Part shown: piece after piece, positions 26,351-37,199 of the stretch
Layout: each line of letters begins with the position of its first letter
Numbering within the stretch: the stretch's first letter is position 1
Assembly (NCBI RefSeq): GCF_025211055.1
Contig: NZ_JAOARO010000086.1
Coordinates: 1-64,000 of the forward strand
DNA: 64,000 nucleotides
Direction of reading: 5' to 3'
Origin: Vallitalea sp.
GTDB taxonomy: Bacteria > Bacillota > Clostridia > Lachnospirales > Vallitaleaceae
Notes under the pieces: generated by a model
The model's database searches: none
The model's input: only the letters and a program-made list of their open reading frames with translations
What the model was told of the DNA's origin: nothing
Translations under genes and position numbers: made by a program

Positions 26351-27471
26351 TGCGAGCTATTGGAATTATTCTTACAGGTGGAAAAAATGAAAAGCTCCAT
26401 GAGCTTACTGATAATAGAGTATTAGCTGCTATGCCTATTGCTGGTTGTTATAGGGCAATAGACTTTTCTTTAAGTAATATGACTAACTCTGGAATCAAAA
26501 AAGTAGCAGTTATAACTCAATATAATTCTCGTCCTCTAATAGAACATTTAAGTTCTTCCAAATGGTGGGACTTTGGGAGAAAACAAGGAGGACTATTTAT
26601 TTTTAGTCCAAATAGATCTCAGAAGAGTAATTTCTGGTATAGAGGAACAGCAGATGCAATCTATCAGAATCTAGATTATCTAAAAGATAGTCATGAACCT
26701 TATGCAATTATTTCATCTGGAAATGTAATATGTAAAGTAGATTATAATAAGATATTGGAGTACCATGTTGACAAAAGAGCAGATATAACCATAGTATGTA
26801 AAGATATGAAAAATACAAATGAAGATTTAAGAAGGTTCGGAATGGTTTTGAAAGATGATGAAAACAGAATAATTGATTTTGAAGAGAAACCTCTAGAACC
26901 ACAGGGAACAATCATATCTACAGGCATTTATGTAGTCAGAAGACGATTGTTGATTGAGTTGATTGAAGAGATATTATCTGGAGAAAGATATGATATAGTT
27001 AATGATATTATTATCAGGTATAGAAAGAAGAAAAAAATATATGCTTACATGCATAATGAATATTTTAATAGTATTGAAAATATTAAATCATATTATAATT
27101 GTAATATGGATTTTTTAAATAAATATAATAGAAAATATTTTTTTGGAAATTTTCCATATATTTCTTCCAAAGTGCAAGACGAACCACCAGCAAAATATAA
27201 TTCTGGTTCATTGATAAGCAATAGTCTGATATCAGGGGGATGTATAATAAATGGTAGAGTAAATAATTCGATACTTTTTAGAAAAGTTTTTATTGGTAAA
27301 AATACTTATATTAATAACTCAATTATACTAGATGGAGCCTATATAGGTAATAATTGTTGCATCGAAAATTCTATAGTTAATACTGATACAGTTATAGGGG
27401 ATAATTGTAAGTATAAAGATAGAAAAGGAAATATCAAAATTGTTGTAAATAGAGAGTGCATATATATGTAG
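26350..27471 (+). CDS. glgD: GlgD, GlgC-like regulatory subunit
   Basis: A 373-residue GlgC paralogue. It begins GIILTGGKNEKLHELT, where GlgC has AGGxGxRL, and SSGNVICKVDY replaces [10 protein letters not shown]. The loss of the catalytic aspartate and arginine marks it as the non-catalytic GlgD of Firmicutes, which forms an active hetero-oligomer with GlgC. The beta-helix C terminus is kept. The ATG overlaps the glgC stop (TAATG). Confidence 0.92.
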   Translation: MRAIGIILTGGKNEKLHELTDNRVLAAMPIAGCYRAIDFSLSNMTNSGIKKVAVITQYNSRPLIEHLSSSKWWDFGRKQGGLFIFSPNRSQKSNFWYRGTADAIYQNLDYLKDSHEPYAIISSGNVICKVDYNKILEYHVDKRADITIVCKDMKNTNEDLRRFGMVLKDDENRIIDFEEKPLEPQGTIISTGIYVVRRRLLIELIEEILSGERYDIVNDIIIRYRKKKKIYAYMHNEYFNSIENIKSYYNCNMDFLNKYNRKYFFGNFPYISSKVQDEPPAKYNSGSLISNSLISGGCIINGRVNNSILFRKVFIGKNTYINNSIILDGAYIGNNCCIENSIVNTDTVIGDNCKYKDRKGNIKIVVNRECIYM

Positions 27472-27514
27472 TTCAGATAAATATTTAAAAAAGCTGAAAT
27501 TATACAAAAAAACA

Positions 27515-27543
27515 TTGAACTTTTCTGAAATATGTAATATAAT
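27515..27543 (+). promoter_or_regulatory. Sigma-A promoter of spoVG with hairpin leader
   Basis: TTGAAC (27515-27520) and TATAAT (27538-27543) are separated by 17 bases. The ~85-base leader that follows contains GAGGGGGATTCTTCCCCTT, a G/C hairpin well before the GGAAAGGGG ribosome binding site. B. subtilis spoVG uses sigma-H; no sigma-H site was seen here. Confidence 0.65.
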
Positions 27544-27633
27544 TATTGTGAGTTATCACTAAAGAAAAAATATGTGTGTAAGGTGGAGGGGGATTCTTCC
27601 CCTTAACAACAAGTTACGGAAAGGGGTTAACAC

Positions 27634-27936
27634 ATGCAAATCACAGATGTAAGAATACGTAAAGTTGCAAAAGATGGGAAAATGAAAGCAGTAGTATCAG
27701 TTACTTTTGATAATGAATTTGTAGTTCATGATATCAAAGTAATTGAAGGAGAAAAAGGATTATTTATTGCAATGCCTAGTAGAAAGGCGCTTGATGGTGA
27801 GTTTAGAGATATAGCTCATCCAATTAATTCTGAAACTAGAGAAAAAATTCAGAAATGCGTATTAGAAAAATATGAAACTCTAGTACTTACAAACGATGAT
27901 ACAGCTGATGAGATAGCAGTATCATTCGAGGAATGA
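27634..27936 (+). CDS. spoVG: SpoVG regulator
   Basis: A 100-residue SpoVG, a small nucleic-acid-binding protein that affects septation, sporulation and many other genes. The family core [33 protein letters not shown] and [10 protein letters not shown] is complete. The acidic C-terminal tail ([15 protein letters not shown]) is of ordinary length. GGAAAGGGG precedes the ATG. A strong terminator follows, so it is transcribed alone, upstream of glmU as in Bacillus. Confidence 0.96.
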   Translation: MQITDVRIRKVAKDGKMKAVVSVTFDNEFVVHDIKVIEGEKGLFIAMPSRKALDGEFRDIAHPINSETREKIQKCVLEKYETLVLTNDDTADEIAVSFEE

Positions 27937-27944
27937 TTCTTCAG

Positions 27945-27970
27945 GGCACTTCATTATGAAGTGCCTTTTT
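27945..27970 (+). terminator. Terminator after spoVG
   Basis: GGCACTTC and GAAGTGCC pair around ATTAT, followed by TTTTTGTT, nine bases after the spoVG stop. Confidence 0.9.
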
Positions 27971-28069
27971 GTTCTTATAAGAAAGTCCTGCTTTTTAAGC
28001 ATATGAAATAGAAACGTTTTCATGCTGTTAAGGAAACTTTACTAACTACTGAAACTTCTCTATGAAGAC

Positions 28070-28089
28070 GAGGCATAGCCTCTTTTTTT
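28070..28089 (+). terminator. GAGGC-RTA-GCCTC hairpin unit, copy 2
   Basis: GAGGC-ATA-GCCTC followed by seven T. It fits a second terminator after spoVG, but it shares its flanks with the hairpin at 23600 and may be a repeated element. Confidence 0.6.
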
Positions 28090-28258
28090 AATGCAGAAAT
28101 ATACTTTTCTGGTTGTAAATATTTTGCTTTTTTACTTGGCAAGAATATCAGAAAACTATGATGGTTTAATATTAATTTATAAGTTATTTAACTTGCATAT
28201 ATTTAGTAAGTGGTGTAAAATGATTAGGGTTAATTAAAAACCAAAGGTGGTGTATAAG

Positions 28259-29620
28259 ATGAGTAGATTAAAAGCAGTCATATTGGCAGCTGGTGCAGGT
28301 ACAAGAATGAATTCAGAATTACCAAAGGTTATACATAAAATACTTGGCAAAACAATGCTTGATTATGTTATCGAAGCAGCTATGGAAGCTGGTGCTGAGG
28401 ATATCCTAGTAGTAGTTGGACACGAAAGTGAAATTGTTAAAAAAGAAATCTCATATAATGTAGAATTTGTTTTGCAGGAAGAACAATTAGGAACTGGTCA
28501 TGCTGTAATGATGGCTAAAGATTTCATTGGTGATGAAGGAAATGTACTTATATTATTTGGAGATACACCATTAATTACTGGAGATACACTAGCTAAGATG
28601 GTAGATTATCATATTAGGCATAACAATGCGGCAACACTTTTATCTACTATAGTAGAAGATCCTACTGGTTATGGTCGAATTATCAGAGACGAATCTAATA
28701 CTTTTATAAAAAGTATAGAACATAAGGATGCATCAGAAAAAGAAAAAATGGTAAAAGAAATTAATTCAGGTATGTATTGTTTTGATGCAAAAGAACTTAA
28801 TAATGCTCTTGATTATTTGACTAATGATAATGCTCAAGGAGAATATTATCTACCTGATACACTTAAGACTATTATGGCTAAGCATTTGAATGTAAATGCT
28901 ATGATTAGTGATATTTCTGAAGATATCTTAGGAGTTAATTCCAGAGTTCAATTATATCAAGCAGGACAGATTATGCAGCAAAGAATTAACTATAAGCATA
29001 TGGATAATGGAGTAACCATAATTAATCCATCATGTACTTATATAAGTAAAGATGCTTGTATTAATTCTGATACTATAATATACCCTAATTCTTTTATAGA
29101 AGGAAAAACTATAATAGGAAATAATTGTATTATTGGATCTAATAGTAAAATTGTAAATTCGAATATTGGTAACAACATAAATGTTGAATCATCAACAATT
29201 CTCGATAGTAGTATAAGCGATAATACTAATGTTGGACCATATGCTTATATTAGGCCTAATTCCCATATTGGTTCTAATGTAAAAATAGGTGATTTTGTTG
29301 AAATTAAAAATTCGAGTGTTGGAGATAATACTAAAGTAGCTCATTTGACATATATTGGTGATGCAGACGTTGGAAAAAATGTTAATTTCGGATGTGGAAC
29401 TGTAGTAGTTAATTATGATGGTGTCAATAAACATAGAACAGTTATCGAAGATAATGCTTTTATTGGTTGTAATACTAATCTAGTATCGCCAGTCAAAGTT
29501 AATAATAACGCATATACAGCAGCGGGTTCTACAATAACGAAAGATGTACCAGAATACTCATTAGGAATAGGAAGAGCTAGACAAATTAACATAGAAGATT
29601 GGGTAAGAAAAAAACGGTAA
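28259..29620 (+). CDS. glmU: Bifunctional GlmU
   Basis: A 453-residue enzyme with two activities leading to UDP-N-acetylglucosamine. The N-terminal uridyltransferase has LAAGAGTRMNSELPKVIH. The C-terminal acetyltransferase is a left-handed beta-helix ending VKNSS...HLTYIGDADVGKNVNFGCGTVVVNYDG, with the catalytic histidine in AHLTYIGD. Start ATG 28259 was chosen because AAAGGTGG lies eight bases upstream; GTG 28247 has none. Together with glgC and glgD this gives three beta-helix nucleotidyltransferases within 5 kb, probably by chance. Confidence 0.95.
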   Translation: MSRLKAVILAAGAGTRMNSELPKVIHKILGKTMLDYVIEAAMEAGAEDILVVVGHESEIVKKEISYNVEFVLQEEQLGTGHAVMMAKDFIGDEGNVLILFGDTPLITGDTLAKMVDYHIRHNNAATLLSTIVEDPTGYGRIIRDESNTFIKSIEHKDASEKEKMVKEINSGMYCFDAKELNNALDYLTNDNAQGEYYLPDTLKTIMAKHLNVNAMISDISEDILGVNSRVQLYQAGQIMQQRINYKHMDNGVTIINPSCTYISKDACINSDTIIYPNSFIEGKTIIGNNCIIGSNSKIVNSNIGNNINVESSTILDSSISDNTNVGPYAYIRPNSHIGSNVKIGDFVEIKNSSVGDNTKVAHLTYIGDADVGKNVNFGCGTVVVNYDGVNKHRTVIEDNAFIGCNTNLVSPVKVNNNAYTAAGSTITKDVPEYSLGIGRARQINIEDWVRKKR

Positions 29621-29625
29621 TCTAT

Positions 29626-29671
29626 ATAAGGAAATTGTTTCTATCTAAAAATTTAGAAATGGTTTCCTTAT
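29626..29671 (+). terminator. Hairpin after glmU
   Basis: ATAAGGAAA/TTTCCTTAT and TTTCTA/TAGAAA form two stacked stems separated by a small internal loop, six bases after the glmU stop. The T run after it is short, so termination may be partial, with readthrough into prs. Confidence 0.55.
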
Positions 29672-29699
29672 GTTTTAAAAATATTATAGGAGGATTCAT

Positions 29700-30665
29700 A
29701 TGACAAGTACAATTAGGAACAATGACGGCATTAAGATTTTCTCATGTAATGCTAATCCCCAATTAGCAGAGGCGATTGCAGCTGATTTAGGATTAACTTT
29801 AGGAGCAGCTGATGTTGGGCAGTTTAGTGACGGTGAAACGTATGTGAAGATTGACGAAATTGTTCGTGGTGTAGATTGTTACATTGTTCAACCTACATCA
29901 AGCCCTGTAAATGACAATTTAATGGAACTATTAATTATGATTGATGCTCTAAGAAGAGCCTCAGCAGGTAGGATTACTGCAGTAATTCCTTATTATGGTT
30001 ATGCAAGACAAGATAGAAAAACAAGAGCCAGGGACCCAATTAGTGCAAGATTGATAGCTGATCTAATACAAGCAGCAGGTGCTGATAGAGTATTGGTTAT
30101 GGACTTACACTGTGCTCAGATTCAAGGATTCTTTACAATGCCAGTGGATCATATGTTAGGTGCTCCACTACTATTAAAATATTACAAAGAAAAATTTGCT
30201 GATGATATGGATAACATTGCAATGGTATCACCAGATATTGGAAGTGTTAAAAGAACTCGTTCTTTCGCAGAAAAATTAGATATTCCAATGGCTATTATTG
30301 ATAAGAGAAGACCAGAAGCAAATGTTTCAGAAGTTATGAATATAATTGGTAATATTAATGGTAAAAAAGTTATTCTAGTTGATGATATGATTGATACAGC
30401 TGGAACAATATGTAATGCAGCTAGTGCATTAAAAGAACAAGGTGCCCAAGAAGTGTATGCATGTTGTACTCACGCAGTATTATCAGGACCTGCAATAGAA
30501 AGAATTCAAAAATCAGATATAAAAGAATTAGTTGTACTTGACACAATTGCTCTTCCAGAAGAAAAGAAAATCGATAAGATTAAACAATTATCTGTTGCAC
30601 AGATTCTAGCAGAAGCTATACATAGAATCCATTGTAACAAATCTGTTTCAAAATTATTCGGTTAA
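29700..30665 (+). CDS. prs: Ribose-phosphate pyrophosphokinase
   Basis: A 321-residue PRPP synthase that supplies PRPP for nucleotides, histidine and tryptophan. Motifs are [36 protein letters not shown] (ATP/catalytic), [13 protein letters not shown] and the PRPP loop [14 protein letters not shown]. PurR upstream senses the product. TAGGAGG precedes the ATG. Usual position after glmU. Confidence 0.96.
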   Translation: MTSTIRNNDGIKIFSCNANPQLAEAIAADLGLTLGAADVGQFSDGETYVKIDEIVRGVDCYIVQPTSSPVNDNLMELLIMIDALRRASAGRITAVIPYYGYARQDRKTRARDPISARLIADLIQAAGADRVLVMDLHCAQIQGFFTMPVDHMLGAPLLLKYYKEKFADDMDNIAMVSPDIGSVKRTRSFAEKLDIPMAIIDKRRPEANVSEVMNIIGNINGKKVILVDDMIDTAGTICNAASALKEQGAQEVYACCTHAVLSGPAIERIQKSDIKELVVLDTIALPEEKKIDKIKQLSVAQILAEAIHRIHCNKSVSKLFG

Positions 30666-30707
30666 AAAATTGACTATTGTATGAAAATATGGTAATTTGA
30701 TTATGTT

Positions 30708-30736
30708 AAAGCCCTAGTAATATACTAGGGCTTTTA
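30708..30736 (+). terminator. Terminator after prs
   Basis: AAAGCCCTAG pairs with CTAGGGCTTT around TAATATA, ending in TTTT. Confidence 0.85.
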
Positions 30737-30763
30737 GTAAATAATATAGAAAGGTGAATACAA

Positions 30764-31348
30764 ATGTATATAATTGCTGGATTAGGTAACCCAGGCATGA
30801 GATTCACTGCAACAAGGCATAATGTCGGGTTTGAAGTCATAGAAAGATTGGCATATGAGAATAATATCAAATTGAATAAGAAAAAATTCAATGCTGTATT
30901 AGGAAGCGGTATTATTGGTGGAGAAAAGGTCGTTTTAGTTAAGCCACAAACATATATGAATCTAAGTGGGGAAAGCATAAGTCAGGTTATAGATTTTTAT
31001 AAATGTACTGAAAAAGATTTGATAGTTGTTTATGATGATATCTGCTTTGAAATAGGAACAATAAGGATACGGAAAAAAGGAAGTGCTGGTGGACATAATG
31101 GTATGAAAAACATTATTAGACACATAGGTACTAACGAATTTATAAGAGTAAGAGTTGGTGTTGGCGCTAAATGTCCCCAATGGGATCTGAAAGACCATGT
31201 ATTAAGTAGATTCAATGATGAAGAAATAAAGCACATTGTTGAAGAAATAAAAAGAGCCAGTGATGCTATAGAAGATATAGTAATAAAAGGTATAGATAAA
31301 GCTATGAATGTATATAATGTTAAGGTTAAACGAGAGGAATGTGATTAA
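30764..31348 (+). CDS. pth: Peptidyl-tRNA hydrolase
   Basis: A 194-residue Pth that releases tRNA from prematurely dropped peptidyl-tRNAs. GLGNPGMRFTATRHNVGFEVIE holds the catalytic histidine in TRHN, and VKPQTYMNLSG, VVYDDICFEIGTIRIRKKGSAGGHNGMKNI (catalytic Asp, conserved GGHNG) follow. GAAAGGTG precedes the ATG. The sortase gene begins on its last base, so the two are translated as a coupled pair. Confidence 0.95.
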   Translation: MYIIAGLGNPGMRFTATRHNVGFEVIERLAYENNIKLNKKKFNAVLGSGIIGGEKVVLVKPQTYMNLSGESISQVIDFYKCTEKDLIVVYDDICFEIGTIRIRKKGSAGGHNGMKNIIRHIGTNEFIRVRVGVGAKCPQWDLKDHVLSRFNDEEIKHIVEEIKRASDAIEDIVIKGIDKAMNVYNVKVKREECD

Positions 31349-32151
31349 TGAGAAGAGTAGTATCATTATTGTTAATTATTACAGGTGTTATACTTATAGC
31401 TTTACCGCTAATTGGTAAATATAGAACCCACAGATTGCAAGAAACTATGTTAGAAGAATTCTACAGTGATTTCCAGCCTCAGAATGAAGAAGAATTAGAT
31501 GTTTCAAAACACAACAATATGGTTTTGAACGATATATTCATTTGGGGAGACAAAAATGAAAATCAAGATAGTATAGACCCTATTGATGTAAATGAACAAT
31601 CTTTGAGTAATAGTGATGCGGATGCTAAACAAACTAACACAGAGGACACTGATAGTAAAACTAATGATGACTCTAATAATATCACACCAGAATCTGAAAT
31701 AAATGAAGCTCCAAAACCAGAGGAAAAAAAGGATAAACCTAAGCCTAAGCCAAAACCAAAAGCAATAGCCATAATTAAGATAGATAAAATAGGTATTCAT
31801 CTGCCAATAGCTAATGGTATTGACCTTGAAACATTGAAATATGCTATAGGCTATATGCCAGAAAGTGGTGGTTTCGGTCAAATTGGTAATGCAGTACTAG
31901 CCGGTCATAGAAGCCATACTTATGGAGTCTTCTTTAATAGGTTGAATGAATTAGAGCAGGGAGATAAAATAAATATAATCACTAAGGAAAAAGAATTTAT
32001 ATATACAGTTTACGATAAGAAAATAGTTGACCCAGATGATGTATCAGTTATGAGAGGGAGCACCAAATCAAAAGTCGTCACATTAATTACATGTGATCCA
32101 GTTATTGGTGCTACTCATAGATTGATTATACATGGAATGATTGATAACTAA
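31348..32151 (+). CDS. Class D sortase
   Basis: A 267-residue membrane-anchored transpeptidase. An N-terminal helix (about 5-23) is followed by an acidic linker and a KPKPKPKPK-type basic/proline run (about 130-138), then the sortase beta barrel. The catalytic triad is visible as H187 (AGHRSH), C249 (TLITC) and R258 (HRLIIHG). Class D enzymes in spore formers attach LPxTx proteins to the wall, but no substrate with a sorting signal is in this window. Its ATG overlaps the pth stop. Confidence 0.9.
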   Translation: MRRVVSLLLIITGVILIALPLIGKYRTHRLQETMLEEFYSDFQPQNEEELDVSKHNNMVLNDIFIWGDKNENQDSIDPIDVNEQSLSNSDADAKQTNTEDTDSKTNDDSNNITPESEINEAPKPEEKKDKPKPKPKPKAIAIIKIDKIGIHLPIANGIDLETLKYAIGYMPESGGFGQIGNAVLAGHRSHTYGVFFNRLNELEQGDKINIITKEKEFIYTVYDKKIVDPDDVSVMRGSTKSKVVTLITCDPVIGATHRLIIHGMIDN

Positions 32152-32280
32152 GCAAAATACTACTATAAAGAATATATAATTGTTTATAATTGCCTTGAAA
32201 TATTATATAATAATTGGTATATAATATAATATATTTACTTTTGTACATTCTTAATATAGGAAAAATCAGGATGTGATGAT

Positions 32281-35200
32281 TTGAAAACACTAGTACAACC
32301 TTTAAGAGATTTAGAGGCTTTTAATAATGCCCTTGAAAAAGTTAATAAAAAAGTATCTCCAATATATCTAACAGGAGCTATTGATTCAGAAAAATGTCAT
32401 CTAATACATGCACTAGGTGAAAATAGAAACAAACTTATTATTACGTATAACGAACTTAGAGCTAGAGAAATATACGAAGACATGAAGTTTTTTAGCAATG
32501 ATAACGTTTTTCTGTATCCTGCAAAAGATATAATATTTTATAGTGCTGACGTACATAGTAATGACATTATAGAGCAACGTATAAATATAATAAAGAAATT
32601 ATATGACAGCAGAGGATATACAGTTATACTATCAATAGAAGCATTGATGGATAAATTAATAAGTAAGTCTATTTTTGAATCAAGTATAATAAAAAGTAAA
32701 GTCGGGGATGTATGGAATCTTACTAAGATAAGTGAAAAATTTATGTTCATGGGATATGAAAGAGTGTCTCAAGTAGAAAGCAAAGGACAATTTGCTATTA
32801 GAGGGGGAATAATTGACATATTTCCTCCAACAGAAAAGAATGCCTATAGAGTTGAGTTATGGGATGAAGAAATTGACTCTATAAGGTCTATGAATATAGA
32901 GAGTCAAAGGTCAATTGATAAAGTTGATGAGATAGAGATATACCCTGCAAGAGAAGTTATTGTAGACAAAGAAAAGATAGCAAAAGCAATAGATAAGATA
33001 AAAAAAGATAGGGACCAGTTAATTAAGACATTTGAAGCAAATAACAAACAAGACGAAGTAGATAGAATAAAACAATCTACCTCTATTTTGCTGGACAAAA
33101 TCACCAGTCAAAAAACATTTAATGGTATTGAAGGATACATCGAATATTTTTATGATGAGACAGTATCCTTTGTAGACTATTTCCCTAATGAAACATTATT
33201 ATATATTGATGAACCAGCAAGAATAAATGAAAAATGGGAAAGCACCAAAAAAGAATTCAACGAAAGTATAATTAATAGATTCGAAAAAGGCTATTTATTG
33301 AAAGGTCAAACGGAAATACTTAGAACCATAGATGAATTAATATTAAAATTCGAAGACTATACATGTGTTTTATTAAGCACACTACAGCAGAAGATAGATA
33401 GATTCAATTATAAATTTAACGTTAATTTTTCCGTAAAATCAATTAATCCATATCACAAAAGTATGGAAATACTGGAAAAGGATCTAAAATATTGGAGTAA
33501 TAATAGATATAGGACATTATTGCTTACAGGCTCTAAGACCAGAGCGGAAAGACTATCTTATGAATTAAAAGAAAGAGGAATAGATGCCTTCTATTTGTCA
33601 AAATTGGATGCAGAGATTCCAAAAGGAAAAGTTGCAGTTAGTTATGGTAGTCTACATAAAGGGTTTGAATATCCGCTTATTAAGTTTGTTATAATATCAG
33701 AGACTGATCTAGTAGGTAAAAGCAAGAAGAGGAAAAAGACTAAAAAGAAAAAGTTTAAGGGTAGTAAAATAGAAAGCTTCACTGAGCTAAAAGTCGGAGA
33801 TTACATTGTTCATGAAAATTATGGAATAGGTATTTTCAGAGGAACTGAAAAAATAGAGATTGATGGGATCAGTAAAGACTATATTAAGATATCCTATAGA
33901 GACGAAGGAAACTTATATATATCAACTAGTCAATTGGATGTTATCCAAAAATATATTGGTTCAGAAGGTAAGAAACCAAAACTAAACAAATTAGGTACTA
34001 ATGAATGGAAGAAAACCAAAAACCGTGTTAAAGGTATAGTAGAAGACCTTGCAAAAGACTTGGTGGCTTTATACGCTAAAAGACAAGCAAAAGTTGGTTA
34101 TGAGTTCACAACGGATACTGTTTGGCAAAAAGAATTTGAAGAGATGTTTCCATATGAAGAAACAGATGACCAGTTAATAGCTATAGAAGAAACCAAAAAT
34201 GATATGGAAAGCAGAAAAATAATGGATAGACTAATCTGTGGTGATGTAGGATATGGAAAGACAGAAGTAGCTATAAGAGCTGCATTCAAGTCAGTTCAAG
34301 ATGATAAACAGGTAGCTTATCTAGTGCCTACTACCATATTAGCTCAGCAGCATTATAATAACTTTGTCCAAAGGATGAAAGATTTCCCTGTAAGAGTTGA
34401 GATGTTATCAAGATTCAAAAGTCAGAAAGAACAGAAAAAAATAATAGATGATACCAAAAAAGGCTTAGTTGACATACTTATAGGTACTCATAGGATAATA
34501 TCAAAAGATGTTGTATTCAAAGACCTGGGGTTACTTATTATAGACGAGGAACAGAGATTTGGAGTAGCACATAAAGAGAAAATCAAGAAAGTAAAACAAG
34601 ATATAGATGTATTAACTCTAACTGCAACCCCTATACCAAGAACACTTCATATGAGTCTCATAGGTATAAGGGATATGAGTGTGCTCGAAGAGCCACCAGA
34701 AGAGAGACATCCTATTCAGACTTATGTACTTGAGCATAACGAAGAATTGATTAAAGATGCTATATATAGAGAATTATCAAGAGGCGGACAGATATATTAT
34801 GTTTACAATAGAGTCAAAAAGATTGATGAAGTAGCTGACTGGATTAGCAAGATGGTACCAGAAGCTAATGTAGCATTTGCTCACGGACAGATGAATGAAC
34901 GGGAACTTGAAAATATCATGTTTGAGTATATTAATGGTGATATTGATATACTTGTCTGTACAACAATCATTGAAACAGGTCTTGATATTCAAAATACCAA
35001 TACAATAATTATTCAAGATGCAGATAGATTAGGTCTGTCTCAGCTTTATCAGTTAAGAGGTAGGGTTGGAAGATCTAACAGGGTTGCATATGCTTACTTA
35101 CTGTACAAAAAAGATAAAATATTACAAGAAACAGCTGAAAAAAGATTACAAGCCATAAAAGAATTTACTGAGTTTGGGTCAGGCTTCAAAATAGCAATGA

Positions 35201-35796
35201 GAGATCTTGAGATCAGAGGAGCAGGTAATCTTCTTGGAGCAAGACAACACGGTCATATGGAATCAGTTGGTTATGATTTATATTGTAAACTATTAGAAGA
35301 AGCAATCCATGAAGTCAGTGATGACAAAGTAGAGGAACGTTTTGAAACATCTGTAGAATTGAATGTTGATGCTTTCATTCCATCTACTTATATCAAAGAT
35401 GAAATAAGAAAACTTGGAGCCTATAAAAAAATTGCCAGCATTGAAGACGAAAAAGATTATTATGATGTGCAAGAAGAGCTTGAAGATAGATATGGTGACC
35501 TTCCAAAATCAGTTGTCAATTTACTTAATATAGCTATGATGAAAGCTATTGCCAATAAAGCTGATATAGTAAACATTGAGCAAAAAGGTGAAAACATCAA
35601 GTTTGAAGCTAGAAAAGATGCTAGAATTAATCCTGACAAAATACCTAAGCTGTTAAATAAATATAGAAATAGGTTGTTTTTTACCATTAATAAAGCGCCA
35701 TATTTTACGTATAAGATTAACAGAGTCGATAAAAAACAATTTTTCAGACATATTAAGAATGTGTTACAAGACATAAAAGATTTGAAGGATTCATAG
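32281..35796 (+). CDS. mfd: Transcription-repair coupling factor
   Basis: A 1171-residue Mfd, which removes RNA polymerase stalled at DNA damage and recruits UvrA. In order: the UvrB-like module (about 1-330), the CarD-like polymerase-interaction domain (around 490-560, [15 protein letters not shown]), and the RecG-like translocase with [10 protein letters not shown] (about 651-660), IDEEQRFG and [11 protein letters not shown]. The C-terminal regulatory TRCF domain completes the protein. TTG start after a weak GGATGTGATGA site. Follows pth as in Bacillus (fin absent). Confidence 0.95.
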   Translation: MKTLVQPLRDLEAFNNALEKVNKKVSPIYLTGAIDSEKCHLIHALGENRNKLIITYNELRAREIYEDMKFFSNDNVFLYPAKDIIFYSADVHSNDIIEQRINIIKKLYDSRGYTVILSIEALMDKLISKSIFESSIIKSKVGDVWNLTKISEKFMFMGYERVSQVESKGQFAIRGGIIDIFPPTEKNAYRVELWDEEIDSIRSMNIESQRSIDKVDEIEIYPAREVIVDKEKIAKAIDKIKKDRDQLIKTFEANNKQDEVDRIKQSTSILLDKITSQKTFNGIEGYIEYFYDETVSFVDYFPNETLLYIDEPARINEKWESTKKEFNESIINRFEKGYLLKGQTEILRTIDELILKFEDYTCVLLSTLQQKIDRFNYKFNVNFSVKSINPYHKSMEILEKDLKYWSNNRYRTLLLTGSKTRAERLSYELKERGIDAFYLSKLDAEIPKGKVAVSYGSLHKGFEYPLIKFVIISETDLVGKSKKRKKTKKKKFKGSKIESFTELKVGDYIVHENYGIGIFRGTEKIEIDGISKDYIKISYRDEGNLYISTSQLDVIQKYIGSEGKKPKLNKLGTNEWKKTKNRVKGIVEDLAKDLVALYAKRQAKVGYEFTTDTVWQKEFEEMFPYEETDDQLIAIEETKNDMESRKIMDRLICGDVGYGKTEVAIRAAFKSVQDDKQVAYLVPTTILAQQHYNNFVQRMKDFPVRVEMLSRFKSQKEQKKIIDDTKKGLVDILIGTHRIISKDVVFKDLGLLIIDEEQRFGVAHKEKIKKVKQDIDVLTLTATPIPRTLHMSLIGIRDMSVLEEPPEERHPIQTYVLEHNEELIKDAIYRELSRGGQIYYVYNRVKKIDEVADWISKMVPEANVAFAHGQMNERELENIMFEYINGDIDILVCTTIIETGLDIQNTNTIIIQDADRLGLSQLYQLRGRVGRSNRVAYAYLLYKKDKILQETAEKRLQAIKEFTEFGSGFKIAMRDLEIRGAGNLLGARQHGHMESVGYDLYCKLLEEAIHEVSDDKVEERFETSVELNVDAFIPSTYIKDEIRKLGAYKKIASIEDEKDYYDVQEELEDRYGDLPKSVVNLLNIAMMKAIANKADIVNIEQKGENIKFEARKDARINPDKIPKLLNKYRNRLFFTINKAPYFTYKINRVDKKQFFRHIKNVLQDIKDLKDS

Positions 35797-35906
35797 GTTT
35801 AAACTATAATTAAGATAGACACATAATTAGGAAACAATGAGTAACTTAAATAATTTAAGTAAATGATATAAGTTGCTAACTGGTTTCTATGTTAGGAGAG
35901 ATAAAA

Positions 35907-37061
35907 ATGAAAAGCACTTATGAATGGATGAGTAAGTATATTCTGCTTTTCATGTGCATCTTCTGTTTAGTGGGTTGTAGTAGTAAAAAAGAAATAAAAG
36001 AAAAACTTGATTTCTATGAAGATAATGATGAGTTGATTACCATTGATGATGTAGATATTAAGGTTGATGAGGTAATGCCATATTTACTGCAGGTTAAAAT
36101 GGAGTTTGAAGAATTAGGTGGAGAAGATGTCTGGGATCATAATGATTTTAGTGGAGGGAAAAAGGCTGAAGATGTAGCCAAATTAGCAGTACTTGATAAT
36201 CTTATACGTACTAAGATTTTGGTAAAGAAATCAGATGAAATGGGGATAACTATTACTGAGAAGGAAGAAAAAGATATAAAAACCCAAGCACTAAAATACT
36301 ATAATGATTTAGAAAAAGCAGATATACAAAATTATCATTTAACCAAAGAAAGTATTTTTAATTCTTTTAAGGAATATAGACTAGTAAACAAGGTCATTAT
36401 TGAAATGACAAAGGAATATGTTCCAAAAGAAGAAGAATTAACCAACAAGTTGTTAGAAAATGAAAATTATGCAAAATTAAAATCAAGTAACCAAGCAGAT
36501 ATCCTGCTAAGCTTAAAAGTGATACACATATTTATTAAGACTCATGAGAAAAATGAGAACGACGAATATGTACTTATATCACCTGATATTGAAGATAAAG
36601 CAAAGAAAGAGATAAAAGATATATATAAGAAAGCTGTTGCTGGGGAAGAATTCGCTAGTCTAGTTAAGAAATATTCACAAGATGAATCTGCAGGAGATAA
36701 TAATGGTGAATATATACTTCCAGTTAGACTGTTAGACGATAATTTCCAGAGTCTCATAGAATTAGAACCCAGTGAAATAAGTGATATAAAGAAAAGCGAC
36801 TATGGATATCACATTTTTAAAGTACTGGAAAAAATTCCTCCTACAGATGAAGAAGTACAAGGATTTGAAGAAGAATTAAAGAAATATGAGAGTCAGTTAA
36901 AAGAGGAATATAAAGAACAACTTAAGAATAGTGCATTTGATAAAATATATGATGAATGGAAAAATAATACAATTGTAGACTTGAATGAAGAATTGTGGAC
37001 TAGAATAGATATTTTCGGTAATATTAATGAAAATCCAATAAGAGATAAAAACATTGAATGA
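35907..37061 (+). CDS. Parvulin-type peptidyl-prolyl isomerase lipoprotein (PrsA-like)
   Basis: A 384-residue secreted foldase. The signal peptide ends in a lipobox CLVG-C with lipidated Cys24. A SurA/PrsA-like helical region (about 35-180) precedes a rotamase domain (about 195-310). The rotamase domain has VIHIFIKT, EEFASLVKKYSQDESAGDNNGEY and LEPSEISDIKKSDYGYHIFKVLE. It probably helps proteins fold outside the membrane. ATG 35907 was chosen because TAGGAGAG lies eight bases before it. The position between mfd and spoVT corresponds to similar foldase genes in other Clostridia. Confidence 0.9.
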   Translation: MKSTYEWMSKYILLFMCIFCLVGCSSKKEIKEKLDFYEDNDELITIDDVDIKVDEVMPYLLQVKMEFEELGGEDVWDHNDFSGGKKAEDVAKLAVLDNLIRTKILVKKSDEMGITITEKEEKDIKTQALKYYNDLEKADIQNYHLTKESIFNSFKEYRLVNKVIIEMTKEYVPKEEELTNKLLENENYAKLKSSNQADILLSLKVIHIFIKTHEKNENDEYVLISPDIEDKAKKEIKDIYKKAVAGEEFASLVKKYSQDESAGDNNGEYILPVRLLDDNFQSLIELEPSEISDIKKSDYGYHIFKVLEKIPPTDEEVQGFEEELKKYESQLKEEYKEQLKNSAFDKIYDEWKNNTIVDLNEELWTRIDIFGNINENPIRDKNIE

Positions 37062-37085
37062 AATAAATAGTAATATCTAATAATA

Positions 37086-37117
37086 AGGACTAAGAGGTAA
37101 TCTTAGTTCTTTTTTTT
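37086..37117 (+). terminator. Terminator after the foldase gene
   Basis: AGGACTAAGA pairs with TCTTAGTTCT (one G-U) around GGTAA, followed by eight T. Confidence 0.9.
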
Positions 37118-37199
37118 ATTAACATCATTAAAGCTGATAAGAGTTAAATTTAATTTGAATAAATTGGTATTTGGTCTTAAGTTTAAAACTGTCAAATTA

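Larger units (their letters stand above)
27937..28258. other. Intergenic region spoVG-glmU
   Basis: A 322-base gap with two terminators (27945-27970 and 28070-28089). Between them a stretch resembles 43925-43975. The rest is AT-rich and carries no gene. Confidence 0.6.
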
